Shown here: in pieces, positions 50,789-59,594 of the stretch | Layout: every line of letters starts with the position of its first letter | Position numbering within the stretch: the first letter of the stretch is position 1 | Origin: Gemmobacter sp. | GTDB lineage: Bacteria; Pseudomonadota; Alphaproteobacteria; Rhodobacterales; Rhodobacteraceae | Assembly: GCF_034676705.1 (NCBI RefSeq) | Contig: NZ_JAUCBS010000013.1 | Span: 1,066,501-1,130,500, forward strand | Direction: 5' to 3' | Length of the DNA: 64,000 nt | Notes under the pieces: model-generated | Database searches by the model: none | Seen by the model: the letters and a program-made list of their open reading frames with translations, nothing else | What the model was told of the DNA's origin: nothing | Position numbers and translations under genes: made by a program

Positions 50789-51145
50789 TCAGTTCTTGTT
50801 GGCCCAGATCGCCTTGACCCGGTCGGCCACGACCTTGCGGGCATCATTGTCATTGTCGGAATTGTGGACGATCAGAAAGGGCGCAACCATGCCGCCTTCG
50901 ATCGGGCAGATGATCAGCGCGTTGATCACATTGCCCCGCAGGCCATAACCGCCCAACGTCCATTCGCTTTTCCCGATGGATTCCTTGCCGCCATGATCGA
51001 CGAAATACTGTTTCATGGTGGCTTCGGCGCGCGACATGCAGGCCGAACGTTCGCCCATGGACCCCAGATCGTCCACCGTCCAGCCGGCGGCGAACAGCGG
51101 GGTGGCAAAAAGCATGGCAGCGCAGGTCAGAAGAACACGTTTCAT
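50789..51145 (-). CDS. Small exported protein of unknown function
   Basis: A 118-residue protein with a signal peptide (MKRVLLTCAAMLFATPLFAAG) and a compact domain with two cysteines (SACMSRAEAT, ALIICPIEGG) that could form a disulfide. GAGGTG precedes the ATG. No family recognised. Confidence 0.75.
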   Translation of the reverse strand: MKRVLLTCAAMLFATPLFAAGWTVDDLGSMGERSACMSRAEATMKQYFVDHGGKESIGKSEWTLGGYGLRGNVINALIICPIEGGMVAPFLIVHNSDNDNDARKVVADRVKAIWANKN

Positions 51146-51213
51146 TCTATCACCTCTTGGCAGAAGATGCGCGCAGCTTAGCCAATGCCTTGCCGTGGCG
51201 GCAATGCCCGTGT

Positions 51214-51684
51214 TCAGGGGGTCAGGGCGTGCTGTGTGCCGCCGGTCACACGTAGCGCATCGGCGGGCGCGATGCCCAGCAGCAGGCCGCGCGCGCCGGC
51301 ATTGATCCAGACGCGGGGGGCCAGCATGGGCGCGGTCTCGAACGCGGTGGGAACGGCGCGCTTCTGGCCAAAGGGGGAAATGCCGCCGACCCGGTAGCCG
51401 GTCAGGCGTTCCGCCTTGTCGGGTTTCATCATCTCGGCCTGCTTGCCGCCAAAGACCGCGGCGACCTTTTTCATCGACAGCTGGCGGTCCGATGGCAGCA
51501 CGCAGCAGGCGGGCCTGCCATCGACCTCGACCATCAGGGTTTTCAGCGTCAGGGCCGGATCCAGCCCCAGCGCCTGCGCGGCGGCCAGGCCGATGGCGTC
51601 TGCATCGCGGTTGTAGTCGTAGGGATGCAGGCTGACCGCCACCCCGGCGGCGGTCAGCATCCGCAGGCCCGGCGTCGCGGTCAT
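51214..51684 (-). CDS. ybaK: YbaK/EbsC-family aminoacyl-tRNA deacylase
   Basis: A 156-residue YbaK-fold protein: LGLDPALTLKTLMVEVDGRPACCVLPSDRQLSMKKVAAVFGGKQAEMM, TGYRVGGISPFGQKRAVPT and RVWINAGARGLLLGI. It hydrolyses Cys-tRNA(Pro) in the characterised family. The start overlaps the purL stop by 4 bp. Confidence 0.92.
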   Translation of the reverse strand: MTATPGLRMLTAAGVAVSLHPYDYNRDADAIGLAAAQALGLDPALTLKTLMVEVDGRPACCVLPSDRQLSMKKVAAVFGGKQAEMMKPDKAERLTGYRVGGISPFGQKRAVPTAFETAPMLAPRVWINAGARGLLLGIAPADALRVTGGTQHALTP

Positions 51685-53846
51685 GCGTCGCCGATGGCGG
51701 CGGCAAAGGCACCGCGATACAGGCGCGACAGTTCGGCCAGCGGCGCCTCGGCATTGCCCATGCGCATGTAGCCGCCGCCGAACCGGCCGACCGGCTGCAC
51801 CGGCACCCCGGCGACCGAGGCCGCCTCGATCAGCGCCTTGGCGTTTTCGACGGTGCAGGCGACCAGATAGCGCGCCTGATCCTCGCCGAACAGCCAGGGC
51901 AGGGCGCCATCGTCCAGCGCGATCCCGACGCCGGCGCCTTCGGCCATTTCAAAGGCGGCCAGCGCAAGGCCACCGTCCGACAGGTCGGTCGCGGCGCGCA
52001 CCAGCGCGCGGTTGGCGCGCAGGAATTCGCCGTTGCGCCGTTCGGCGGCCAGATCGACAGGGGGGGCGTCGCCATCTTCGCGGCCCCAGAACTCGGCCAG
52101 CAGGGCCGACTGGCCCAGGTGCCCGGTGCTGGCCCCGATCATCAGCGCGACATCGCCGGTATCGGGTTCGCCCGCGATCAACTCGTCCAGCGTGGCTAGC
52201 AGGCCGACGGCGCCGATGGTGGGGGTCGGCAGGATCGCCCGGCCATCGGTTTCGTTATACAGCGACACGTTGCCCGACACGATCGGCATGTCCAGCGCCG
52301 CCACCGCCGCCCCGATGCCTTTGATCGCGCCGACGAACTGGCCCATGATCTCGGGCTTTTCGGGGTTGCCGAAGTTCAGGTTGTCGGTGGTGGCCAGCGG
52401 CAGGGCGCCCATGGCGGTCAGGTTGCGATAGGCCTCGGCCACCGCCTGCTTGCCGCCCTCGAACGGGTTGGCCTTGACATAGCGGGGGGTCACGTCGCTG
52501 GTAAAGGCCAGCGCCTTGGCCGTGCCATGCACGCGCACCACGCCGGCAGGCAGGCCGGGGGTGACGACGGTATCGGCGCCGACCTGGCTGTCATACTGTT
52601 CCCACACCCAGCCCTTGTGCGCATAGCTGGGCGAGGTGATCAGCGCGCGCAGCGCCTCCATCGGGTCGGCCTTGGGGATCGGGCCCAGCGGCGCGGCTGC
52701 CGGGGTTTCCACCCACGGCCGGTCATATTCGGGCGCGTTCGACGACAGTTTCGACAGCGGCAGGTCGGCCTTGACCTCGTTGCCGTGCAGGATCAGGAAA
52801 CGGTCTTCGGGGATGGTTTCGCCGACGATGGCGAAATCCAGATCCCATTTGACAAAGATCGCCCGCGCCTCGGCCTCTTTCTCGGGCTTCAGCACCATGA
52901 GCATCCGCTCCTGGCTTTCGGACAGCATCATTTCATAGGCGTTCATGCCGCGTTCGCGCTGAGGCACATGGTCGAGTTGCAGCTTGATCCCCAGGCCGCC
53001 CTTGTCGCCCATTTCCACCGCCGAACAGGTCAGGCCCGCTGCGCCCATGTCCTGAATGGAAATGACGGCGCCCGAGGCCATCAGCTCCAGGCACGCCTCC
53101 AGCAGGCGCTTTTCGGTGAAGGGGTCGCCGACCTGCACGGTGGGGCGCTTTTCCTCGATCGTATCGTCGAATTCGGCCGATGCCATGGTGGCGCCGCCCA
53201 CGCCGTCGCGGCCGGTCTTGGCGCCCAGGTAGACGACGGGCATGCCCACGCCGCTGGCCTTGGAATAGAAGATCTTGTCCGCATCGGCCAGACCGGCGGC
53301 AAAGGCGTTGACCAGGCAGTTGCCATTGTAGGCCGCGTGAAAGCGCACTTCGCCGCCCACGGTGGGCACGCCAAAGGCGTTGCCATAGCTGCCGATGCCT
53401 TCGACCACGCCCTTGACCAGATGGGCGGTCTTGGGGTGCGACGGCAGGCCGAAGCTCAGCGCGTTCATCGCCGCGATGGGCCGCGCGCCCATGGTGAACA
53501 CATCGCGCAGGATGCCACCCACGCCGGTGGCCGCGCCCTGATGCGGCTCGATGTAGCTGGGGTGGTTGTGGCTTTCCATCTTGAAGATGACGGCCTGGCC
53601 ATCGCCGATATCCACCACGCCCGCGTTTTCGCCGGGGCCGCAGATCACCTGGGGCCCGGAGGTGGGCAGCGTGCGCAGCCAGCGCTTGGACGATTTGTAG
53701 GAACAATGTTCGTTCCACATCGCCGAAAAGATGCCCAGTTCGGTAAAGGTGGGCTGGCGGCCGATGATGCCCAGCAGGCGTTCCCATTCGTCGGGCTTGA
53801 TGCCGTGCGAGGCGACAAGCTCGGGGGTGATTGCGGGTTCGCTCAT
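51681..53846 (-). CDS. purL: Phosphoribosylformylglycinamidine synthase subunit PurL
   Basis: A 721-residue small-type PurL for the fourth step of purine synthesis, normally partnered by PurQ and PurS. Motifs: FSAMWNEHCSYKSSKRWL, VIFKMESHNHPSYIEPHQGAATGVGGILRDVF, GGATMASAEFDD, IQDMGAAGLTCSAVEMGDKGGLG, and in the second half ATDLSDGGLALAAFEMAEGAGVGI. The start at 53846 has GGAGG 7 nt upstream; the long frame to 54263 is not homologous. Confidence 0.96.
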   Translation of the reverse strand: MSEPAITPELVASHGIKPDEWERLLGIIGRQPTFTELGIFSAMWNEHCSYKSSKRWLRTLPTSGPQVICGPGENAGVVDIGDGQAVIFKMESHNHPSYIEPHQGAATGVGGILRDVFTMGARPIAAMNALSFGLPSHPKTAHLVKGVVEGIGSYGNAFGVPTVGGEVRFHAAYNGNCLVNAFAAGLADADKIFYSKASGVGMPVVYLGAKTGRDGVGGATMASAEFDDTIEEKRPTVQVGDPFTEKRLLEACLELMASGAVISIQDMGAAGLTCSAVEMGDKGGLGIKLQLDHVPQRERGMNAYEMMLSESQERMLMVLKPEKEAEARAIFVKWDLDFAIVGETIPEDRFLILHGNEVKADLPLSKLSSNAPEYDRPWVETPAAAPLGPIPKADPMEALRALITSPSYAHKGWVWEQYDSQVGADTVVTPGLPAGVVRVHGTAKALAFTSDVTPRYVKANPFEGGKQAVAEAYRNLTAMGALPLATTDNLNFGNPEKPEIMGQFVGAIKGIGAAVAALDMPIVSGNVSLYNETDGRAILPTPTIGAVGLLATLDELIAGEPDTGDVALMIGASTGHLGQSALLAEFWGREDGDAPPVDLAAERRNGEFLRANRALVRAATDLSDGGLALAAFEMAEGAGVGIALDDGALPWLFGEDQARYLVACTVENAKALIEAASVAGVPVQPVGRFGGGYMRMGNAEAPLAELSRLYRGAFAAAIGDA

Positions 53847-54045
53847 CGGGGGGCCTCCGTCAGGGGAATCTGGCCGCGTCATAGGCCAAAGCGGCCAATG
53901 GCGAAAGGGGGGCGGGTGCCGAATGGCAGGGATTTCCGGGCTGGTCTGCCGTTCTGGCCGACCTGACGGTTGACCCGTCCCGCCGGGCACGACTAACCTT
54001 CCAGTTGCCGTTTTCCAAAGGTATCCGTGGTGAGGAGAAGTCTTG

Positions 54046-54702
54046 ATGAACCACTCTGGTGATGATGTTCTGCAAAAGGCGGTGATGGACCGGCTGGAGG
54101 ATTTCCAGGCATCCATCCGAACGTATCGGCGCACGACACGGCGTCCGCCGACATTTCTGCGCGATGGTGTGGCGCCGCGCATGCGCGACGATGCCTTTGC
54201 CAAGGCCCGTGTCTTTCCCGACCGCGAAACGATGATGCTTGATGTGGTGGCCAAGGGCGGCATCGGGGCCGAACTGGGGGTTCAGGCCGGCAACTTTTCG
54301 CGCTTCCTGCTGGACGGGCTGGCACCATCGCGCCTGTACCTGTTCGACCTGGCAGCCGACCCCATACGCCAGGATGTAAAGGCCGATCCGCGTGTCAGCC
54401 TGCATATCGGGGATTCGTCCAGCAACCTTGCGGCACGGCGCGAGACGGTCTTTGACTGGATCTATATCGACGGCGACCATTCCCTGACGGGCGCCAGGAA
54501 GGACGCGCAGGCCGCCCTTCAGCGGATCCGGCCCGGCGGGCTGCTGATATTCAACGACTACACGCCGTGGTCCATCGCCGAAGCGATGCCCTATGGGGTC
54601 ATTCCGGTGGTGAACGAACTGGTCAACGAAGGCCTGAACTTCGAAGCCATTGCCCTTAGTCCCTGGGGCTACTTCGATGTCACGCTTCGGGCACCGGGCT
54701 GA
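54046..54702 (+). CDS. Class I SAM-dependent methyltransferase
   Basis: A 218-residue protein. Motif I is GAELGVQAGNFSRFLLDGL, and acidic motif DWIYIDGDHSLTGARKDAQAAL matches Methyltransf_24-type enzymes often linked to cell-surface or secondary metabolism. The ATG at 54046 follows GAGGAG by 8 nt; a TTG directly before it is less likely. The substrate is unknown. Confidence 0.87.
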   Translation: MNHSGDDVLQKAVMDRLEDFQASIRTYRRTTRRPPTFLRDGVAPRMRDDAFAKARVFPDRETMMLDVVAKGGIGAELGVQAGNFSRFLLDGLAPSRLYLFDLAADPIRQDVKADPRVSLHIGDSSSNLAARRETVFDWIYIDGDHSLTGARKDAQAALQRIRPGGLLIFNDYTPWSIAEAMPYGVIPVVNELVNEGLNFEAIALSPWGYFDVTLRAPG

Positions 54703-54781
54703 TCGTCCCGTTCGCGTGCTGCTGCATTCCTGAACAATCGCGCCCGGTTTTGCCAGCCGGGCGCGCAAATTGTGTCGGGCC

Positions 54782-54809
54782 AAAAAAAAGGCCGAGCTTT
54801 CGCTCGGCC
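54782..54809 (-). terminator. Strong intrinsic terminator
   Basis: Perfect 8-bp stem GGCCGAGC/GCTCGGCC with GAAA loop, followed on the minus strand by eight Ts. On the + strand the A-tract precedes the stem, so it does not terminate the methyltransferase transcript well. It ends the candidate small RNA. Confidence 0.9.
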
Positions 54810-54862
54810 GAAGTCCAACAGGGAGGTAAAGAACGGCAAGAGAAACTCAATCACCGTTCTCG
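54782..54862 (-). ncRNA. Candidate small RNA with exposed anti-Shine-Dalgarno segment
   Basis: Minus-strand promoter TTGAAC (54892-54897), 17 bp, TAAATG (54869-54874) would start an RNA of ~81 nt. It folds as hairpin AGAACGG/CCGTTCT (54854-54860 with 54830-54836), then single-stranded UUUACCUCCCUGUU, then the terminator GGCCGAGC-GAAA-GCTCGGCC with eight Ts. The ACCUCCC stretch complements Shine-Dalgarno sequences, as in the CCUCCUCCC-type RNAs of Rhodobacter. Confidence 0.6.
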
Positions 54863-55024
54863 TGAAAACATTTAGGGGGCGGGGGCTGTGCGTTCAAGGG
54901 TTAAGTTGTCGCAGATGCAGCATGGCCGCTATGCCGGTCGTGCATGTCTTGCATTTTCTTTATGCAAACCCTTGCTGCGGCTGCGTATTGTGCGGGCGCA
55001 GCGTATTTCGCAGGTGCAGAAAGA

Positions 55025-55918
55025 TTACTCCCGCACGCTGCGGCGGTGGGCGATGACCTCGTCCATGACAAAGTCGCGGAAGGCGGCCACGCGCTTGGAA
55101 TGCCGCAGTTCCTCGGGATAGGCGAGGAAGACCGGCACTTCTTCCGATTCGAAATCGGGCAGCACCCGTTCCAGATGCGGAAAGTCCGGGGTCAGGTATT
55201 GCGGCAGAACGCCGATGCCCAGGTTGTTCAGCACGCCTTGCAGGACGCCGAAATAGTTGTTCACCTTCAGCGTGGAACTGGGTTCCTGCGCCAGCACCTC
55301 TTGCACCATGCGGGCGCCGGCGGCCACCTGGGCGGCGCCGGTCTGCTGGCAGATGATGCGGTGGTTCTTCAGGTCGGCCAGCGTTTTCGGCCGCCCGCGT
55401 TCGTCCAGATACTGCGGGCTGGCGAACATCTGCATCTTGATGACCATCAGCCGCTTGCGGATCAGGTCGGCCTGGCTGGGTTCCTTCATGCGGATGGCCA
55501 CGTCAGCCTCGCGCATGGGCAGGTCCAGCACGCGTTCCTCCAGCATCAGGTCGATGCGCAGATCGGGGTATTGCTGGTACAGCGTTGCCAGGCGCGGGGC
55601 CAGCCACATGGTGCCAAAGCCCGTTGTGGTGGTCACGCGCAATTCGCCGAACACCTCATCCTCGCTGTCGCGGATGCGGGCGGCGGCGGCATCCAGCCGC
55701 TTGGCCATGGAACTGGTGGCATCGAACAGCAGCTCGCCCTGTTCGGTCAGAATCAGCCCGCGGGCATGGCGGTGGAACAGGGTCGCCGACAGCGATTCCT
55801 CCAGCGCGCGGATCTGGCGGCTGACGGCGGATTGCGACAGGTGCAGCGACTCACCCGCATGGGTCAGGCTGCCTGCATCGGCCACCGCATGAAAGATTCG
55901 CAGTTTGTCCCAGTCCAT
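55025..55918 (-). CDS. LysR-family regulator divergent from the indolepyruvate oxidoreductase gene
   Basis: A 297-residue LysR-type regulator. HTH: GSLTHAGESLHLSQSAVSRQIRALEESL (about residues 16-43); the effector domain starts near ELRVTTTTGFGTMWLAPRL. The start at 55918 (MDWDKLRIFHAVADAG) removes a 23-codon non-homologous extension. It is divergent from the oxidoreductase gene across 157 bp, so it may regulate it. Confidence 0.9.
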   Translation of the reverse strand: MDWDKLRIFHAVADAGSLTHAGESLHLSQSAVSRQIRALEESLSATLFHRHARGLILTEQGELLFDATSSMAKRLDAAAARIRDSEDEVFGELRVTTTTGFGTMWLAPRLATLYQQYPDLRIDLMLEERVLDLPMREADVAIRMKEPSQADLIRKRLMVIKMQMFASPQYLDERGRPKTLADLKNHRIICQQTGAAQVAAGARMVQEVLAQEPSSTLKVNNYFGVLQGVLNNLGIGVLPQYLTPDFPHLERVLPDFESEEVPVFLAYPEELRHSKRVAAFRDFVMDEVIAHRRSVRE

Positions 55919-56075
55919 GATGTAACTTTGTATCACCTGATCCCCGCCAGACGCATGACAGATATGCGCGAGGGATAACGATTGCAAATGAAAGCCGGAT
56001 GAAATTTCTGCTTTGTAGGTCAGCGTTTTTGACCTATTATGATGAAAATTGCTCGGACCGCAGGGGAGGTGCCCG

Positions 56076-59000
56076 ATGAGCAGGCAGGATGTGTCGCTGA
56101 AAGACCGTTTCGATCTGGAAAAATCGCCGGTTCTGTTGAACGGAACCCAGGCGCTGGTGCGGCTGATGCTGATGCAGAAGGCGCGCGACCGGGCGGCAGG
56201 GCTGAATACCGCAGGCTATGTGACCGGCTATCGCGGATCGCCGCTTGGCGGGGTGGACCAGCAGATGGTGCGCTCGGACAAGCTGTTGAAGGCCAACGAT
56301 ATCCTGTTCCAGCCCGGCCTGAACGAGGATCTGGCCGCCACCGCCGTCTGGGGCAGCCAGCAGGCCGAATTGCGCGGCGAAGGCAAGCATGATGGCGTCT
56401 TTGCCCTGTGGTATGGCAAGGGCCCCGGCGTGGACCGTTCCGGCGACGTGATGCGCCATGCCAACATGGCCGGCACCTCGCCCCATGGCGGCGTGCTGAT
56501 GGCGATGGGCGATGATCATACGGGGGAATCGTCGACCACGCTGCACCAGTCCGACTGGGCGATGGTCGATGCCTATATGCCCGTCGTCTCGCCGGCCGGC
56601 GTGCAGGAGATTCTGGATTACGGCCTGTATGGCTGGGCACTGTCGCGGTTTGCCGGGGTCTGGGTCGGGCTGAAGACCATGAAGGACACGATCGAGGCGA
56701 CGGCCGTGGTCGATGGCCGCCCCGACCGGATGCGGTTCGTCACCCCCGATTTCGTGATGCCGCAGGGTGGGCTGAACATCCGGCTGGCCGATACCCCCGT
56801 CGCGCAAGAGGCGCGGATGATCGACTACAAGCGGTTCGCGGCCGAGGCTTTTGCCCGCGCGAACGGCATGGACAAGCGCGTCTGGGGCAAGCCCGGGGCG
56901 CGGATCGGCATGGTGGCGGCGGGCAAGAACTGGCTGGATCTGGTGCATGCGCTGCATCTGCTGGGCATCGACGAGGCCGAGGCCGAACGGCTGGGCATCA
57001 CCACCTACAAGATCGGCCAGACCTTCCCGCTGGACATGGTATCCTTCCACGACTGGGCCGAAGGGCTGGATCTGGTCATCGTGGTCGAGGAAAAGCGCAA
57101 GCTGATCGAGGTGCAGGTCAAGGAGGCCCTGTTCGACGACCGCCGCGGCCGCCGGGTTTACGGCTGGCACAAGGGCGACAGCTGGGAAAACGGCCGCCGG
57201 GTGGAACTGTTCCCCACCCGCTATGCGCTGGATCCGATCCTGATTGCCGAACGGCTGGGCGACATCCTGATCGAGGAAGGCCGCGGCACCGACCGGATCC
57301 GCGCCGCGCTGGCCCGTCTGGTGGAAACCCGCCGCGCCGACAACGCGCCCGAGATTGCCGCCCGCACCCCGTGGTTCTGTTCGGGCTGCCCGCACAACAC
57401 CTCGACCAAGGTGCCCGAGGGCAGCCGCGCCTATGCTGGCATCGGCTGCCACTACATGGTGCAGTGGATGGACAGGGAAACCACCGGCTTTACCCAGATG
57501 GGCGGCGAAGGGGCCAACTGGGTGGGCGAGGCGCCGTTTTCCACCCGCGGCCATGTGTTCCAGAACCTGGGCGACGGCACCTACAACCACTCCGGCTCGC
57601 TGGCGATCCGGTCCGCCGTCGCGGCGGGCACCAACATCACCTACAAGATCCTGTTCAACGATGCCGTCGCCATGACCGGGGGGCAGCCAAACGAGGGCGG
57701 CCTGACCGCGCCGCAGATCGTGCGCGAGGTGCTGGCCATGGGCGTCACGCCGGTGGTCGTGGTGCATGATCCCAAGGAGGGGCTGGATCTGGGCGCCTTT
57801 CCGTCCGGCGTCACCTTCCGGCTGCGCGACGACCTGATGGCGGTGCAAAAGGACATGGCCGAGATCAAGGGCGTGTCGGCCATTGTCTATGTCCAGACCT
57901 GCGCGGCGGAAAAACGGCGGCGCAGAAAGCGTGGCGCCTTCCCCGACCCCGACAAGCGCGTGTTCATCAACACCGATGTCTGCGAAGGCTGTGGCGATTG
58001 CGGCGTGCAGTCGAACTGCGTGTCGCTGGTGCCTGTGGAAACCGAACTTGGCCGCAAGCGTGCCATCGACCAATCGTCGTGCAACAAGGACTTTTCCTGC
58101 CTCAAGGGGTTCTGCCCCAGCTTCGTGACGCTGGAAGGCGCCAAGGTGAAAAAGCAGGCGACCCGGGCGCTGGATCTGCCCGACCTGCCGCTGCCGACCC
58201 TGCCGGCGATTGACGGGACGTGGAATATCGTCGTGACCGGCGTGGGCGGCACGGGCGTGGTCACCGTGGGCGCGATCATCGCCATGGCGGCGCATGTCGA
58301 TGGCAAGGGCACCGGCATGATGGAAATGGCCGGGCTGGCGCAAAAGGGCGGCGCGGTCCACATCCATTGCCGCATCGCCGAACGACCCGAGGATATCACC
58401 GCCGTCCGTGTCGCGGTGGGCGAGGCCGATGCGGTGATCGGCGGCGATCTGGTGGTGACGGCCGGGGCCAGGACGCTGGGCCTGATGACGACGGGCCGCA
58501 CCGGCGCCGTGGTCAACAGCCACGAGATTGTCACCGGCGAATTCACCCGCAAGCCCGATTTCCGCCTGCCGGCCGACCGGCTGAAACTGGCGTTGCAGGC
58601 GCGGCTGGCGGGCAACATCGCGCTGTTCGATGCCTCGGAACTGGCGCGCGTGGTGCTGGGGGATTCGATCTTTTCCAACATGATGGTGTTCGGCGCCGCC
58701 TGGCAGCAGGGGCTGGTGCCGCTGTCGCTGGACGCGGTGCGCAAGGCGGTGGAACTGAACGGCGCCGGGGTAGAGGCGAACCTGCGCGCCTTTGACATCG
58801 GCCGCTGGGCGGTGGTCTACCCCGACCAGGCCGCCGCCATGATCCATGCCGAGGACGAGGTGGCGACCGTCGATCCCGTCGCCTTCCGCGCCGACCATCT
58901 GCGCGCCTACCAGAACGCCGCGCTGGCCGACCGTTACCAGGCGCTGCTGGCCCGCGTGACCGACCCGGCCCTGCGGCTGGCGGTGGCCAAGGGCTATCAC

Positions 59001-59498
59001 AAGCTGCTGGCCTACAAGGACGAATACGAGGTGGCGCGCCTGCACCTGGAAACGATGGACAAGGCCCGCGCCGAATTCGACGGCGATCTGAAGCCGCGAT
59101 TCCACCTGGCGCCGCCGATCCTGGGCGGCAAGGATGCCGATGGCCGGCCGAAAAAGCGCGAATTTGGCGCCTGGGTGGTGCCGCTGTTCCGCGTGCTGGC
59201 CGCGATGAAGGGGTTGCGGGGCGGGGCACTGGATATCTTCGGGCGCACGGCGGAACGCCGCATGGAACGCGCGCTGATCGCGGAATACGAAGGCGACATG
59301 GCCGAGGTTCTGGCCGGCCTGACGCCTGACCGCCTGTCGGTTGCGCGGGAACTGGCCGAGCTGCCGCTGACGATCCGTGGCTTTGGCCCGGTCAAGGAGG
59401 CCAACGCCAAAAAGGCCGCGGCCCGCCGGCTGGAACTGCTGGAGCAGTTCCGCAAGGGCGGAACGCCGCAGCCCAGGGTCGCCCTGGCGGCGCGCTGA
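56076..59498 (+). CDS. Indolepyruvate:ferredoxin oxidoreductase, fused subunits
   Basis: A 1,140-residue fusion that oxidatively decarboxylates aryl pyruvates from aromatic amino-acid transamination, passing electrons to ferredoxin. TPP-domain motifs: TGYRGSPLGGVDQQM, WFCSGCPHNTSTKVPEGSRAYAGIGCHYM, GGEGANWVGEAPF and LGDGTYNHSG. The Fe-S centre is CEGCGDCGVQSNC, and the gamma domain is GVGGTGVVTVGAIIAMAA. The ATG at 56076 follows GGGGAGG by 6 nt. A catabolic counterpart of the aromatic biosynthesis gene at 29862. Confidence 0.92.
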   Translation: MSRQDVSLKDRFDLEKSPVLLNGTQALVRLMLMQKARDRAAGLNTAGYVTGYRGSPLGGVDQQMVRSDKLLKANDILFQPGLNEDLAATAVWGSQQAELRGEGKHDGVFALWYGKGPGVDRSGDVMRHANMAGTSPHGGVLMAMGDDHTGESSTTLHQSDWAMVDAYMPVVSPAGVQEILDYGLYGWALSRFAGVWVGLKTMKDTIEATAVVDGRPDRMRFVTPDFVMPQGGLNIRLADTPVAQEARMIDYKRFAAEAFARANGMDKRVWGKPGARIGMVAAGKNWLDLVHALHLLGIDEAEAERLGITTYKIGQTFPLDMVSFHDWAEGLDLVIVVEEKRKLIEVQVKEALFDDRRGRRVYGWHKGDSWENGRRVELFPTRYALDPILIAERLGDILIEEGRGTDRIRAALARLVETRRADNAPEIAARTPWFCSGCPHNTSTKVPEGSRAYAGIGCHYMVQWMDRETTGFTQMGGEGANWVGEAPFSTRGHVFQNLGDGTYNHSGSLAIRSAVAAGTNITYKILFNDAVAMTGGQPNEGGLTAPQIVREVLAMGVTPVVVVHDPKEGLDLGAFPSGVTFRLRDDLMAVQKDMAEIKGVSAIVYVQTCAAEKRRRRKRGAFPDPDKRVFINTDVCEGCGDCGVQSNCVSLVPVETELGRKRAIDQSSCNKDFSCLKGFCPSFVTLEGAKVKKQATRALDLPDLPLPTLPAIDGTWNIVVTGVGGTGVVTVGAIIAMAAHVDGKGTGMMEMAGLAQKGGAVHIHCRIAERPEDITAVRVAVGEADAVIGGDLVVTAGARTLGLMTTGRTGAVVNSHEIVTGEFTRKPDFRLPADRLKLALQARLAGNIALFDASELARVVLGDSIFSNMMVFGAAWQQGLVPLSLDAVRKAVELNGAGVEANLRAFDIGRWAVVYPDQAAAMIHAEDEVATVDPVAFRADHLRAYQNAALADRYQALLARVTDPALRLAVAKGYHKLLAYKDEYEVARLHLETMDKARAEFDGDLKPRFHLAPPILGGKDADGRPKKREFGAWVVPLFRVLAAMKGLRGGALDIFGRTAERRMERALIAEYEGDMAEVLAGLTPDRLSVARELAELPLTIRGFGPVKEANAKKAAARRLELLEQFRKGGTPQPRVALAAR

Positions 59499-59499
59499 A

Positions 59500-59591
59500 G
59501 CGGAGTTTTGCAAAACTCCGCCCCAGACCCTTGCAAGGGTCGGAACCGGAGCCTTTGAAGGCTCCGGGACGATTTCTTGCAAGAAATCGTC
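59500..59591. repeat. Cluster of four consecutive palindromes
   Basis: Four back-to-back inverted repeats fill the gap between convergent genes: 59500-59521 (22 bp, perfect), 59526-59541 (16 bp, perfect, GACCCTTGCAAGGGTC), 59546-59567 (CCGGAGCCTT-TG-AAGGCTCCGG) and 59568-59591 (24 bp, perfect). Three centre on TGCA. They could act as a bidirectional terminator, though there are no T-tracts, or as a repetitive extragenic element. Confidence 0.85.
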
Positions 59592-59594
59592 GGG

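Noticed and set aside
54782..54809. Terminator assigned to the + strand methyltransferase gene
   Set aside because: The T-tract is on the minus strand; on the + strand the hairpin is preceded by As and not followed by Ts.
56037..59582. 1,181-codon minus-strand frame opposite the indolepyruvate oxidoreductase
   Set aside because: A GC-rich antisense shadow: all domain motifs lie on the + strand frame, and the minus frame has no recognisable domain.
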